Shown: positions 1 through 6,772 of the stretch, in pieces | Numbering within the stretch: the first letter of the stretch is position 1 | Layout of the letters: every line of letters begins with the position of its first letter | Assembly: GCA_016303085.1 (NCBI GenBank) | Contig: JAEDMI010000105.1 | Coordinates: 1-8,362 of the forward strand | DNA length: 8,362 bases | Direction: 5' to 3' | Source: Acetatifactor sp. | Lineage (GTDB): Bacteria > Bacillota > Clostridia > Lachnospirales > Lachnospiraceae | Translations under genes and position numbers: made by a program | Notes under the pieces: generated by a model | The model's database searches: none | The model's input: the letters and a program-made list of their open reading frames with translations, nothing else | What the model was told of the DNA's origin: nothing

Positions 1-1
1 T

Positions 2-70
2 AAGTGTGCAGAGCTTCTTCTGGAAAAAGAAAGAATTAACAGAGATGAGTTTGAAGCTTTGTTTTGTTAA
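2..70 (+). CDS. C-terminal end of an upstream gene, FtsH-like protease tail (partial)
   Basis: An open frame enters from the left edge and stops at TAA 68-70. It encodes 22 residues beginning KCAELLLEKERINRDEFEA and ending LFC. The pattern, a leucine-rich helix followed by 'EKE-x-I-x-R-(D/E)-EF', resembles the extreme C-terminus of FtsH-family membrane AAA+ zinc metalloproteases, where the last helix often reads like 'LLEKEKI..EEF'. No catalytic or ATPase motif lies inside the window, so the assignment rests on a short tail and is tentative. The gene runs in the same direction as everything downstream. No terminator directly follows the stop; the first strong one is at 232-264. Other proteins with an amphipathic C-terminal helix could look the same. 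Confidence 0.4.
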   Translation, partial: KCAELLLEKERINRDEFEALFC

Positions 71-152
71 TTCCTTGGTAAAAGTACACAAAAATTATTG
101 GTATTATTTGTGATGTTTGTGAATTTTACGGATATGCAAAAAAAGTAGGCAA

Positions 153-164
153 TGCTATTATAAT
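153..164 (+). promoter_or_regulatory. Extended -10 promoter candidate upstream of the C-rich segment
   Basis: The string TGCTATTATAAT contains an extended -10 (TG-N-TATTAT, 153-161) overlapping a consensus TATAAT (159-164). No convincing -35 hexamer lies 16-18 bases upstream, so the extended TG would have to compensate. Initiation would fall around 167-171, just before the run of eight C. The only downstream element before the terminator at 232-264 is about 95 bases of non-coding sequence, so this promoter, if real, would drive a short RNA. It could also be chance in an AT-rich intergenic stretch. Confidence 0.35.
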
Positions 165-167
165 ATG

Positions 168-264
168 CGTAACCCCCCCCAATACATTATATAGTTTTTG
201 CTATACCCCATAAGAAAGAAATACCTTCTCTAAAAAGGACAGTCACCCCATGGCTGTCCTTTTT
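168..264 (+). ncRNA. Possible small RNA with C-rich motifs, ending in a terminator hairpin
   Basis: Between the extended -10 (153-164) and the T-tract of the terminator (ends 264) lie about 95 bases with no convincing open frame. The segment starts with a C8 run (173-180). It has a weak hairpin, TATAG/CTATA (190-194 with 201-205). The heptamer ACCCCAT occurs twice: at 205-211, and at 245-251 around the terminator loop. Single-stranded C-rich motifs are typical of Firmicutes small RNAs that pair with G-rich Shine-Dalgarno sequences. Whether this is such an RNA is an inference from layout; it may simply be the 3' untranslated region of the upstream gene. I recognise no known RNA family. Confidence 0.25.
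232..264 (+). terminator. Strong intrinsic terminator between the upstream gene and the GH13 gene
   Basis: The arms AAAAAGGACAGTCA (232-245) and TGGCTGTCCTTTTT (251-264) pair over 14 bp with one G-U, around the five-base loop CCCCA (246-250). The A-tract on the left and T-tract on the right mean it could act in both directions. A second copy of the right arm core, GTCCTTTTTT, follows at 268-277 and could pair with 232-240 instead. It ends either transcripts from the upstream gene or the putative short RNA starting near 168. Confidence 0.85.
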
Positions 265-284
265 ACCGTCCTTTTTTAGGGATA

Positions 285-301
285 ACTCTTGAATTAAGAG
301 T
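285..301. promoter_or_regulatory. Inverted repeat over the -35 box, possible operator
   Basis: ACTCTT (285-290) and AAGAGT (296-301) are perfect inverted arms around the five-base spacer GAATT, making a 17-base near-palindrome that covers the -35 hexamer at 289-294. A dimeric repressor bound here would block RNA polymerase. I do not recognise a known operator consensus, and no catabolite-response (cre) element is evident nearby. The DNA symmetry is directly visible; the regulatory role is an inference. Confidence 0.4.
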
Positions 302-317
302 GCATATTAAGTAAAAT
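289..317 (+). promoter_or_regulatory. Sigma-A-type promoter of the GH13 gene
   Basis: TTGAAT (289-294) and TAAAAT (312-317) are separated by exactly 17 bases, a good match to a housekeeping promoter. It sits just after the terminator at 232-264 and about 30 bases before the GTG start at 350. Expected initiation is near 324, giving a short leader that contains the ribosome binding site at 336-340. The -35 hexamer lies inside an inverted repeat (285-301), which could be an operator. Confidence 0.7.
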
Positions 318-349
318 ATAGGTATCTTTTCAATCGGGAGATCTGAATC

Positions 350-2461
350 GTGGAAGAGAAATATGATATAGAAAAAATGAGGCTGATGGAGAATAACCGT
401 CAGTATATTTTCAATATGCGGCCTGTATTCAACAGAAGGGCACTTTTTTCGGATACCACCGGCGAATACCTGATTCCGCCGGAGCCGGCAGCTCATGAAA
501 AGGTCAGCATTCGTTTCCGCACCGCAAAAAATAACGTGGACAGGGTGCTCCTGCTGTGCCGGGGCGAAAAATATATTATGTCCAAGGCAGAGAGCGACAA
601 GCATTTTGATTATTATACCTGCGAATTGCAGTTGGAGGAAGAGAAGGTCACTTACTGTTTTGAGATAGAGTCGGGGCGACTGAAGGGGTATTACGATACA
701 AGAGGTATGGTTCATGAGCCCAACGAGTATTATAATTTTGTAATCCTTCCCGGTTTTAAGACACCGGATTGGGCAAAAGGTGCCGTGATGTACCAGATTT
801 ATGTGGACCGTTTCTGTAACGGCGATACATCAAACGATGTGGAGACCAATGAATACTGCTACATCGGCGAGCCGGTGCACAAGGTGGAAGACTGGAACCG
901 ATATCCCGCCCGCATGGATGTGAGGGAATTTTACGGCGGCGACCTGCAGGGAGTCCTGGATAAGTTGGATTATCTGCAGGATTTGGGAGTGGAGGTTATT
1001 TACTTCAATCCTCTTTTTGTCTCTCCCTCCAATCATAAATATGATATTCAGGACTACGACTATATAGACCCTCATTTCGGAAAAATTGTGGATGACAGAG
1101 GTGATTTACTTCCGGAAGGACAGAGAGAAAACCGTCAGGCATCCAAGTATATCAATAGAGTGACCAACCAGGCCAATCTGGAGGCAAGCAACCGCTTTTT
1201 CGGTCAGGTTGTGGAGGAGGCCCACAAGAGGGGTATCCGTGTCATTATCGACGGTGTGTTCAATCACTGCGGCTCCTTTAACAAATGGCTGGATCGTGAG
1301 CGTATTTATGAGAATGCGGAAGGATATGAGAAGGGCGCTTATGCCAGCGCCGACAGTCCTTACAGAAGCTATTTTCAGTTTCACGACGAGAACAAATGGC
1401 CCTGTAACGGCTCCTATGACGGCTGGTGGGGGCACGATACCCTTCCCAAGCTGAATTATGAGGGCTCCAAAGAGCTGATGGACTATGTGCTGAAGGTTGC
1501 AAAAAAGTGGGTGTCCCCGCCTTACAATGTGGACGGATGGCGTCTGGATGTGGCGGCAGATTTGGGTCACAGTCAGGATTTCAACCATTATTTCTGGCAG
1601 GAATTCCGTAAAGCAGTGAAAGAAGCAAATCCGGATGCCGTTATTCTTGCGGAGCATTACGGAAATACAAGGGATTGGCTGCAGGGCAATGAGTGGGATA
1701 CCGTCATGAATTACGATGCGTTTATGGAGCCGGTGACATGGTTTCTGACAGGAATGGAAAAGCACAGTGACGATTATCGCGAGGATTTGCTGGGAAATGC
1801 CGAGAGCTTTTGGGGTGCCATGCAGCATCACAGCGCAAGTTTTTCCATGCCCAGCTGGCAGATTGCCATGAATGAGCTTTCTAACCATGACCATTCCCGG
1901 TTTCTGACCAGAACCAACCACCGCGTTGGCAGAACCGACAGCGCAGGCCCGCAGGCAGCAGAACAGGGGATCAACAAGGCGGTGTTCCGGGAGGCTGTAG
2001 TGATGCAGATGACCTGGATGGGGGCACCTACCATCTATTACGGGGATGAGGCCGGAGTATGCGGTTTTACGGACCCGGACAGCAGGAGAACCTATCCATG
2101 GGGACACGAGGATAGGGAGCTGATTGATTTTCACAAAAGCATTATCCGGCTGCGCAGGGAGAATGATGAACTGCGAACAGGCTCTATCATGCGCATGGAC
2201 TGTGATTACAATTTTCTGGCATATGGCAGATTCAACAGACGGGGTCAGTGTCTGATACTGGTGAACAATAACGACCATCCCATAGAAAAACAGATTCCGG
2301 TGTGGATACTTGGTACACCGAAGCATGGGAAGATGCGGGCACTGCTCTGGACAGACGAAAACGGCTGCAGCGCAGGACGGGAGTTTGAAGTAACCGGCGG
2401 TATGATAAAAGTTCAGCTGCCGAAGACCTGTGCCGTGATATTGAAGTATTACGAGGAATAA
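350..2461 (+). CDS. GH13 alpha-amylase / neopullulanase-type glycoside hydrolase
   Basis: A 703-residue glycoside hydrolase family 13 enzyme, expected to hydrolyse alpha-1,4 (and perhaps alpha-1,6) bonds of maltodextrin or starch fragments. Residues 1-135 look like an N-terminal beta-sandwich (CBM34-like). The TIM barrel starts at MYQIYVDRFCNGD (147-159). All GH13 signature regions are present: DGVFNH (301-306); GWRLD with nucleophile Asp400; AEHYGN with acid/base Glu435; and NHD with the stabilising Asp514. Region V reads LPKLN (365-369), close to the MPKLN of the neopullulanase/maltogenic amylase subfamily. About 30 extra residues (roughly 246-276) follow DPHFG in domain B. No signal peptide is seen, so it should be cytosolic and act on imported oligosaccharides. 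The GTG start is supported by GGGAG at 336-340 and an in-frame TGA at 344-346. It has its own promoter and terminator and looks monocistronic. Exact substrate specificity cannot be read from the sequence. Confidence 0.95.
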   Translation: MEEKYDIEKMRLMENNRQYIFNMRPVFNRRALFSDTTGEYLIPPEPAAHEKVSIRFRTAKNNVDRVLLLCRGEKYIMSKAESDKHFDYYTCELQLEEEKVTYCFEIESGRLKGYYDTRGMVHEPNEYYNFVILPGFKTPDWAKGAVMYQIYVDRFCNGDTSNDVETNEYCYIGEPVHKVEDWNRYPARMDVREFYGGDLQGVLDKLDYLQDLGVEVIYFNPLFVSPSNHKYDIQDYDYIDPHFGKIVDDRGDLLPEGQRENRQASKYINRVTNQANLEASNRFFGQVVEEAHKRGIRVIIDGVFNHCGSFNKWLDRERIYENAEGYEKGAYASADSPYRSYFQFHDENKWPCNGSYDGWWGHDTLPKLNYEGSKELMDYVLKVAKKWVSPPYNVDGWRLDVAADLGHSQDFNHYFWQEFRKAVKEANPDAVILAEHYGNTRDWLQGNEWDTVMNYDAFMEPVTWFLTGMEKHSDDYREDLLGNAESFWGAMQHHSASFSMPSWQIAMNELSNHDHSRFLTRTNHRVGRTDSAGPQAAEQGINKAVFREAVVMQMTWMGAPTIYYGDEAGVCGFTDPDSRRTYPWGHEDRELIDFHKSIIRLRRENDELRTGSIMRMDCDYNFLAYGRFNRRGQCLILVNNNDHPIEKQIPVWILGTPKHGKMRALLWTDENGCSAGREFEVTGGMIKVQLPKTCAVILKYYEE

Positions 2462-2496
2462 GCACTACATGCAAAAATGATGCAATCAGGAGTTAT

Positions 2497-2533
2497 ACTG
2501 GCTTTACATGATGCGTGAAGCCAGTTTCTTTTT
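2497..2533 (+). terminator. Intrinsic terminator after the GH13 gene
   Basis: ACTGGCTTTAC (2497-2507) pairs with GTGAAGCCAGT (2515-2525) over 11 bp with one G-U, with a seven-base loop, followed by TTCTTTTT (2526-2533). It ends the GH13 transcript 36 bases after its stop codon. Only 23 bases separate it from the next start codon at 2557, and no clear promoter is visible in that gap. The downstream cluster must therefore use a promoter upstream of or overlapping the hairpin, or read-through, in which case this hairpin could also attenuate the cluster. Confidence 0.8.
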
Positions 2534-2556
2534 AACTGTAAATAAGGAGGAGCCCG

Positions 2557-3660
2557 GTGAGAAAAAAAAGGAGATGGCTGTCTGTGGTACTCTGCATGTG
2601 TACCCTGACCGGTTTTTCTGTCAGGGCGGCAGAGAGCGATGAATCGGAGCAGTTGATTCGGGATTATAATGAATACATGGCACTGTTTGCCGCAATCGAG
2701 GATACGGATGACATTGAGCCCAACGGTTTTTACAGGATTGAGGATCAGAGCTTTCCGGTGGTGCTGGAATCTTTTTCGGACGGAGAGACAGAGGTGAATT
2801 TTATACCTGTGATGTATGAAAAATACCATCGGCTGGGTGTATTGATTACGGATAACAAAGGAAAGGTGCTCTATAAAACCAATCAGCTGGAGACAAACAA
2901 TAAGTGGCTGGGGCAGATGGAGCAGCCTACGAAGGGAGTCGCAGCCGTATCTTTCCAGGATTTAAACCGGGACGGGCTGACGGATATTATTCTGATTACC
3001 GAATGTGAAAATGAGGAAGGAAAATATGCCGGGAGAACCTACAAGACAGGAGATGTACTGTTTCAGCGAGACGGTGGTTTTTACAGAGACTGGCGGGTTT
3101 CCGACAAAATAAACCGTTTCAGCATGAATAAGAGCGCAGATTTTATTGCCTCCTACGTCAGAGACGGAAATTCCACGGAAATTCTTTATACAGCCACAAC
3201 GTTGGACGAACTGGTGGAAAACGGATTTCAGATTATTCAGGAGCAGTGTTATTACCGCAGCTTTGAAAAGCAGGGTTTTCTGCGGGTGGTACCCGGCATT
3301 ATCAAAATGGCGGAATACAATGTATTCATGATATACCTGGTCAATGAGCAGGGGGATATCGTGTGGAGCTTCCAGCCCATGGGAGACTATGATAACCTCT
3401 ATGCACTGAAGGGAATGACCTGTCGGGATATGGACGGGGACGGCATGAAGGATATTGTGGTGCTGGGAAGATACAGCTACACCGGCTCTGAGGGCGAGCT
3501 GCTGGTGGATACCATATGTTCTGTTTATTATCAGAGGACAGACGGTTTTGAGGAGGATAAAGAATTTAATGACTACTATCAGTGCACCACGGAGGACACG
3601 GTGAGCGGATTGGTGGACATTATTCGGGATTACTGGGGGTGGACGGTAGAAAATGATTAA
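2557..3660 (+). CDS. Secreted protein with two FG-GAP/VCBS-like calcium-loop motifs
   Basis: A 367-residue exported protein of unknown role. Residues 1-24 form a signal peptide: basic MRKKRR, then a hydrophobic core, with likely cleavage after VRA. There is no proper lipobox. Two FG-GAP/VCBS-type motifs with EF-hand-like Asp spacing are visible: D135-L-N-R-D-G-L-T-D143 and D291-M-D-G-D-G-M-K-D299. Each is followed by a hydrophobic strand (IILI, IVVLG), as in beta-propeller blades that bind calcium and mediate adhesion or ligand contact. The GTG start has an excellent AAGGAGG (2544-2550) six bases upstream, and an in-frame TAA at 2539-2541 excludes an earlier start. The stop overlaps the response regulator start by 8 bases, indicating translational coupling. 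I infer a role in envelope sensing for the adjacent kinase, but an unrelated secreted product of the operon is possible. Confidence 0.85.
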   Translation: MRKKRRWLSVVLCMCTLTGFSVRAAESDESEQLIRDYNEYMALFAAIEDTDDIEPNGFYRIEDQSFPVVLESFSDGETEVNFIPVMYEKYHRLGVLITDNKGKVLYKTNQLETNNKWLGQMEQPTKGVAAVSFQDLNRDGLTDIILITECENEEGKYAGRTYKTGDVLFQRDGGFYRDWRVSDKINRFSMNKSADFIASYVRDGNSTEILYTATTLDELVENGFQIIQEQCYYRSFEKQGFLRVVPGIIKMAEYNVFMIYLVNEQGDIVWSFQPMGDYDNLYALKGMTCRDMDGDGMKDIVVLGRYSYTGSEGELLVDTICSVYYQRTDGFEEDKEFNDYYQCTTEDTVSGLVDIIRDYWGWTVEND

Positions 3661-4306
3661 GATACTGATTGTAGATGATGAAAAGCCTATCTGTGACTTG
3701 ATTGACATTAATCTGTCGGCGGCAGGATATGACTGTAAATCCGTACAGGACGGTTTGAAGGCCATCGACTTGATAGAATCGGAACCATTTGACTTAATTC
3801 TTCTGGATATTATGCTTCCCGGGGCAGACGGCTATGACATCATGGAGTACATAAGACCCTTAAAAATTCCTGTTATTTTCATTACAGCCAAGCATGAGGT
3901 AAAGGACAGGGTAAAGGGGCTGAAGCTGGGCGCTGAGGATTATCTGGTGAAACCTTTTGACGTGGTGGAACTGGTGGCAAGGGTAGAAGTGGTGCTGCGC
4001 CGGTACAATAAGACGGAGACGATTCTCACTGCGGGGGATGTGGAGGTGGACGTGGATGCCAGAAAAGTGACAAAGGCAGGAAAACCCGTGGTATTGACCA
4101 ACAAAGAATACGGGTTGCTTGTACTGTTTATCCGGAATAAAAATATTGCGCTTTTCAGGGAGAGCCTGTACGAGAAAGTATGGGGCGATGAATATCTCGC
4201 AGACAGCCGCACGCTGGACCTTCATGTACAGAGGCTTCGCCGAAAAATGGGTTGGGAGAACAATCTGGTGGCAGTATATAAGGTAGGCTACCGACTGGAA
4301 GTATAG
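3653..4306 (+). CDS. OmpR/PhoB-family response regulator
   Basis: A 217-residue DNA-binding response regulator that should be phosphorylated by the histidine kinase encoded next. The receiver domain (1-118) has the acidic pair Asp8/Asp9, phospho-acceptor Asp52 in LILLDIMLPG, Thr78 in FITAK and Lys100 in LVKPFD. The winged-helix effector domain (about 125-217) carries the typical recognition-helix region SRTLDLHVQRLRRKM and the wing ending VGYRLEV. Length and domain order are normal for the family. The ATG at 3653 lies inside the end of the upstream gene with a G-rich but imperfect ribosome binding site (GGGGTGGA, about 3636-3643), so coupling to the upstream gene probably helps translation. 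The targets are unknown; autoregulation of this operon would be usual for the family. I cannot assign it to a named system such as PhoP, VanR or WalR from the sequence alone. Confidence 0.97.
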   Translation: MIKILIVDDEKPICDLIDINLSAAGYDCKSVQDGLKAIDLIESEPFDLILLDIMLPGADGYDIMEYIRPLKIPVIFITAKHEVKDRVKGLKLGAEDYLVKPFDVVELVARVEVVLRRYNKTETILTAGDVEVDVDARKVTKAGKPVVLTNKEYGLLVLFIRNKNIALFRESLYEKVWGDEYLADSRTLDLHVQRLRRKMGWENNLVAVYKVGYRLEV

Positions 4307-4330
4307 TGTGAGAAAGGCGTGATTACTCAT

Positions 4331-5761
4331 ATGAAATTTTTATATAAAATTCTGCTGTGGACAATTATTATCATGGCAGCAGCCTTCGGTCTCAGCGGAT
4401 ACTTCTTTGTGAACTTTGTGTTTGAGACCGCTCTGGAAAGAGAGGTGGAGCAGGCTTTGGATGACAGCAATATTCTTCAGTTTGCGTTCGAGACGGCAGC
4501 GTTGAATGTGCCTGCCAAGTATGACGTTTTGCAGGATATTGCGGTACAGCAGATCGGAGCCAAGCTGGAAGGCGGAGGACAGGGTTCCGGGCGTTTACTG
4601 CGCCTTTCCGATGAAGAGAAAAAGCCTCTGTATGTCAGCGAAGAGTTTACGGAGGATATGACACTCCTGCAGAGTATCACGGAGAATTCCGGGAGCTGGC
4701 AGCTCATTTGCAGGGAGGAACACTATTATATACAGACAGGTATCATGGTAAATGCTTTGGACAGGAATCTGTATCTGGAGACCATGAAGGATGTGACCGA
4801 GATATTTACCGAGAGAGCTATGGGATTTTCCGTTTACCGTAAGGTGACGCTTGCCATGCTGGCTGCCAGTGCGGTGGTGATGTTCTTTATCTGCACATGG
4901 CTGACAAAACCTATCCGGCTTCTTACAAGAGCTACCCGTAAAATGGCGGAAGGAGACTACAGTTATCGGGCCAGACAAGTCAGCAGTGACGAACTTGGAC
5001 AGCTCACTCAGGATTTCAACAGCATGGCCAACGTGCTGGAGGGAACCATCGGTGAATTGCAGGAGGAAGTGAGAGCGAGGGAAGATTTTATTGCAGCCTT
5101 TGCCCATGAGCTGAAGACACCGTTGACGGCAATTATCGGATACGCGGATTTGCTTCGTTCCAGAAGGTTGGATGAGGAGAAGCATTTTCTGTCCTCCAAC
5201 TATATATATACCGAGGGTAAAAGACTGGAAAGCATGTCCTTCCGTCTGCTGGACATCATCGTTACAAAGCGGGAGCAGATAGAGCCGCAGCCTGTGGAAG
5301 CAGAAAAGATTTTCCGTTATCTGGAGGATATGTTTGCGGGAAATACAGAACAGACCATGAAGACTTCCTTTGACAAGGGTATCGTATACGCTGAGGTGAA
5401 CCTGATAAAATCTGTGTTGCTGAACCTGGTGGACAACGCCTTTAAGGCATCAGGGCCGGGAGATGTTGTGGAGGTATCGGGGAGACGTTTGGAGGAAGGT
5501 TACGAGTTTCAGGTAAAAGATTACGGTGTCGGTATCCCCGAGGAGGAAGTGAAAAGGGTCACGGAAGCCTTTTATATGGTGGATAAATCCCGTTCCCGCA
5601 GCAAAAACGGTGCGGGGTTGGGGCTGGCACTGTGTGTGGAAATCCTGCGTCTCCATGACAGTGAACTGAAAATAGAGAGTAAGGTAGGAGAAGGAACCTG
5701 CATGAGCTTCGTTCTGCCTTGGAGAAAGGAGGAGCAGTGCAATGAAGAGAAAGAGAATTAG
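4331..5761 (+). CDS. Membrane sensor histidine kinase (HAMP, HisKA, HATPase)
   Basis: A 476-residue sensor kinase, partner of the response regulator. From the ATG at 4331: membrane segment 1 is at about 3-26, an extracytoplasmic domain of roughly 140 residues follows, membrane segment 2 is at about 171-191, and HAMP is at about 192-236. The H-box FAHELKTPLTAIIGY carries phospho-acceptor His259; its HELKT also matches the E-x-x-T phosphatase motif. The N-box is at Asn369 (NLVDNAFKAS), the G1 box DYGVGIP at 397-403, and the G2 box GAGLGL at 427-432. All catalytic motifs look intact. An in-frame GTG at 4319 would add four residues, but it sits only one base after AAAGG (4313-4317), whereas the ATG has a long but workable 13-base spacing, so I prefer the ATG. 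The gap to the regulator gene is 24 bases, and the stop overlaps the following gene by 20 bases. The extracytoplasmic domain is not one I recognise, so the signal is unknown. Confidence 0.96.
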   Translation: MKFLYKILLWTIIIMAAAFGLSGYFFVNFVFETALEREVEQALDDSNILQFAFETAALNVPAKYDVLQDIAVQQIGAKLEGGGQGSGRLLRLSDEEKKPLYVSEEFTEDMTLLQSITENSGSWQLICREEHYYIQTGIMVNALDRNLYLETMKDVTEIFTERAMGFSVYRKVTLAMLAASAVVMFFICTWLTKPIRLLTRATRKMAEGDYSYRARQVSSDELGQLTQDFNSMANVLEGTIGELQEEVRAREDFIAAFAHELKTPLTAIIGYADLLRSRRLDEEKHFLSSNYIYTEGKRLESMSFRLLDIIVTKREQIEPQPVEAEKIFRYLEDMFAGNTEQTMKTSFDKGIVYAEVNLIKSVLLNLVDNAFKASGPGDVVEVSGRRLEEGYEFQVKDYGVGIPEEEVKRVTEAFYMVDKSRSRSKNGAGLGLALCVEILRLHDSELKIESKVGEGTCMSFVLPWRKEEQCNEEKEN

Positions 5762-6575
5762 TCTTTTGCTGCTGCCTCTCGCGGTAATCATAGTGGGTTT
5801 TGCGGTCTGGGGGCCGGAGGCATTGGCTGAGTATCGTGACAGTGCTATCCTGAACCGAATTACCACCCGGGAAGCGGAAACCGGAACAGAGGGCTATCGC
5901 TATTTTCTGAGCGGTAATGAGAAGCTGTATATTTTATCAAAATGTCTGAACAATCAGATTCTGCCGGAGAGCGAGCAGAATGCCATGACGAGAAACGACA
6001 GTGTGAATCTGGACTATCAGGAACTGACGGGTTCCTACGCCATGGTGATAAACAGGAAGGATTCCTCCGGACAGGAAGTTCAGGAGAGTCAGGGCATTGA
6101 ACTTTGCAATCAGGCACTGGAAGAGCTGAAAAGTCTGGGAATTGTTCCTGATTACGTGAAGGCTCTGAGCGAGAGGGCTTACAGTGCGGTGATGTATTCC
6201 GCCATCGATATACCGGAGCCCAGAAATAATGTGCTGGTCTGGAAGATATCCTTAAAATCAGAGAAGCAGAATGCTGACAGGGCGAACCGTTTACTGGATG
6301 CTTATGTGGATGCAGACACGGGAAAGGTGTATGAGTTTTATGTGAGAACCCAGACAACTTCCTGGGAGGATATCGATGCGGATAACATTATTTCCACTTG
6401 GGCAGAGTACATGGGTTTGGACGAGCCACAGGAATATGAGGGAGCAAATCCCCTCTCCGAGACAACGCCTTACTTCAAAAAATATACCTTTGCAGGTATG
6501 GAGGAAGGCAGGACTGTGGTGACGGTAGGATTTTATGAGGGAATCAATGAATTGTTTTTGAAGATTTCCAGATGA
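5742..6575 (+). CDS. Unrecognised membrane-anchored or secreted protein with PepSY-like stretch, TCS accessory candidate
   Basis: A 277-residue protein of unknown function. MKRKR followed by a hydrophobic core (6-22) and then EALA|EY makes either a signal peptide or an N-terminal anchor; the rest is soluble and would face outside. LDAYVDADTGKVYEF (185-199) resembles the strand-turn-strand of PepSY-type domains, which in envelope proteins often bind or inhibit partners. The last 80 residues contain a further possible beta-rich repeat (YTFAGMEEG...VTVGFYEGI). A strong AAAGGAGG (5725-5732) lies nine bases before the ATG, inside the end of the kinase gene, with which it overlaps by 20 bases. It is therefore almost certainly made with the kinase. 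By position it parallels the accessory proteins downstream of WalK (YycH/YycI), though I see no sequence evidence of homology. A terminator follows at 6636-6678. Confidence 0.8.
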   Translation: MKRKRISLLLLPLAVIIVGFAVWGPEALAEYRDSAILNRITTREAETGTEGYRYFLSGNEKLYILSKCLNNQILPESEQNAMTRNDSVNLDYQELTGSYAMVINRKDSSGQEVQESQGIELCNQALEELKSLGIVPDYVKALSERAYSAVMYSAIDIPEPRNNVLVWKISLKSEKQNADRANRLLDAYVDADTGKVYEFYVRTQTTSWEDIDADNIISTWAEYMGLDEPQEYEGANPLSETTPYFKKYTFAGMEEGRTVVTVGFYEGINELFLKISR

Positions 6576-6635
6576 TGCAAATATTATGGAAAAAGGATGA
6601 TATTTCTATGCCAAAAATATGATATTCTGACGGAG

Positions 6636-6678
6636 TCTCTCTGTATGCTGTGTATAACAGCTGCGGAGAGATTTTTTT
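6636..6678 (+). terminator. Intrinsic terminator closing the two-component operon
   Basis: The outer stem TCTCTCTG (6636-6643) pairs with CGGAGAGA (6664-6671) with one G-U. The inner stem GCTGT (6647-6651) pairs with ACAGC (6657-6661) around GTATA, separated from the outer stem by a small internal loop. Seven T follow (6672-6678). It lies 61 bases after the stop of the last gene of the cluster and before the amidase gene. No obvious promoter for the amidase is visible in the remaining 95 bases. Confidence 0.8.
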
Positions 6679-6772
6679 GTGACGAGCGCCGCAACAGCGA
6701 AAAGCGAGACATTGAGCCGGTGTGGATAACGGCGGCGGAAAGCCTCGCTTTGGCAGAGAAGAGGAAGATATC

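Noticed and set aside
107..122. Direct repeat TTTGTGA at 107-113 and 116-122 as an operator
   Set aside because: Seven AT-rich bases with a nine-base period and no clear promoter at that position; too weak to call.
1106..2326. 406-codon open frame on the minus strand opposite the GH13 gene
   Set aside because: It lies wholly inside a well-supported GH13 gene with all catalytic motifs. The translation is rich in Cys/His/Ile and matches no family, and no ribosome binding site is seen. Typical antisense shadow of codon bias.
2557..2631. Lipoprotein signal in the FG-GAP protein (Cys13/Cys15)
   Set aside because: The residues before each Cys (VVLC, LCMC) do not fit the lipobox, and a standard signal peptidase I site (VRA) follows, so a plain signal peptide is more likely.
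2962..3765. 267-codon minus-strand open frame opposite the secreted protein and regulator
   Set aside because: It spans two well-supported + strand genes, shows no recognisable domain and has no promoter or ribosome binding site; a shadow frame.
4304..4333. Response regulator and kinase in the same reading frame, separated by one TAG, as a possible read-through fusion
   Set aside because: A shared frame occurs by chance one time in three. The kinase has its own AAAGG and ATG, and separate regulator and kinase genes are the norm.
6597..6626. Direct repeat ATGATATT at 6597-6604 and 6619-6626, 22 bases apart, as a response-regulator binding site
   Set aside because: The spacing fits two helical turns, but the words are short and AT-rich and lie just before a terminator with no promoter downstream; most likely chance.
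6722..6772. Upstream GTG start giving the amidase 17 extra residues
   Set aside because: The extra residues (DNGGGKPRFGREEEDI) precede the basic N-terminus oddly and the GTG lacks a Shine-Dalgarno, while ATG 6773 has GAGG at 6761-6764.
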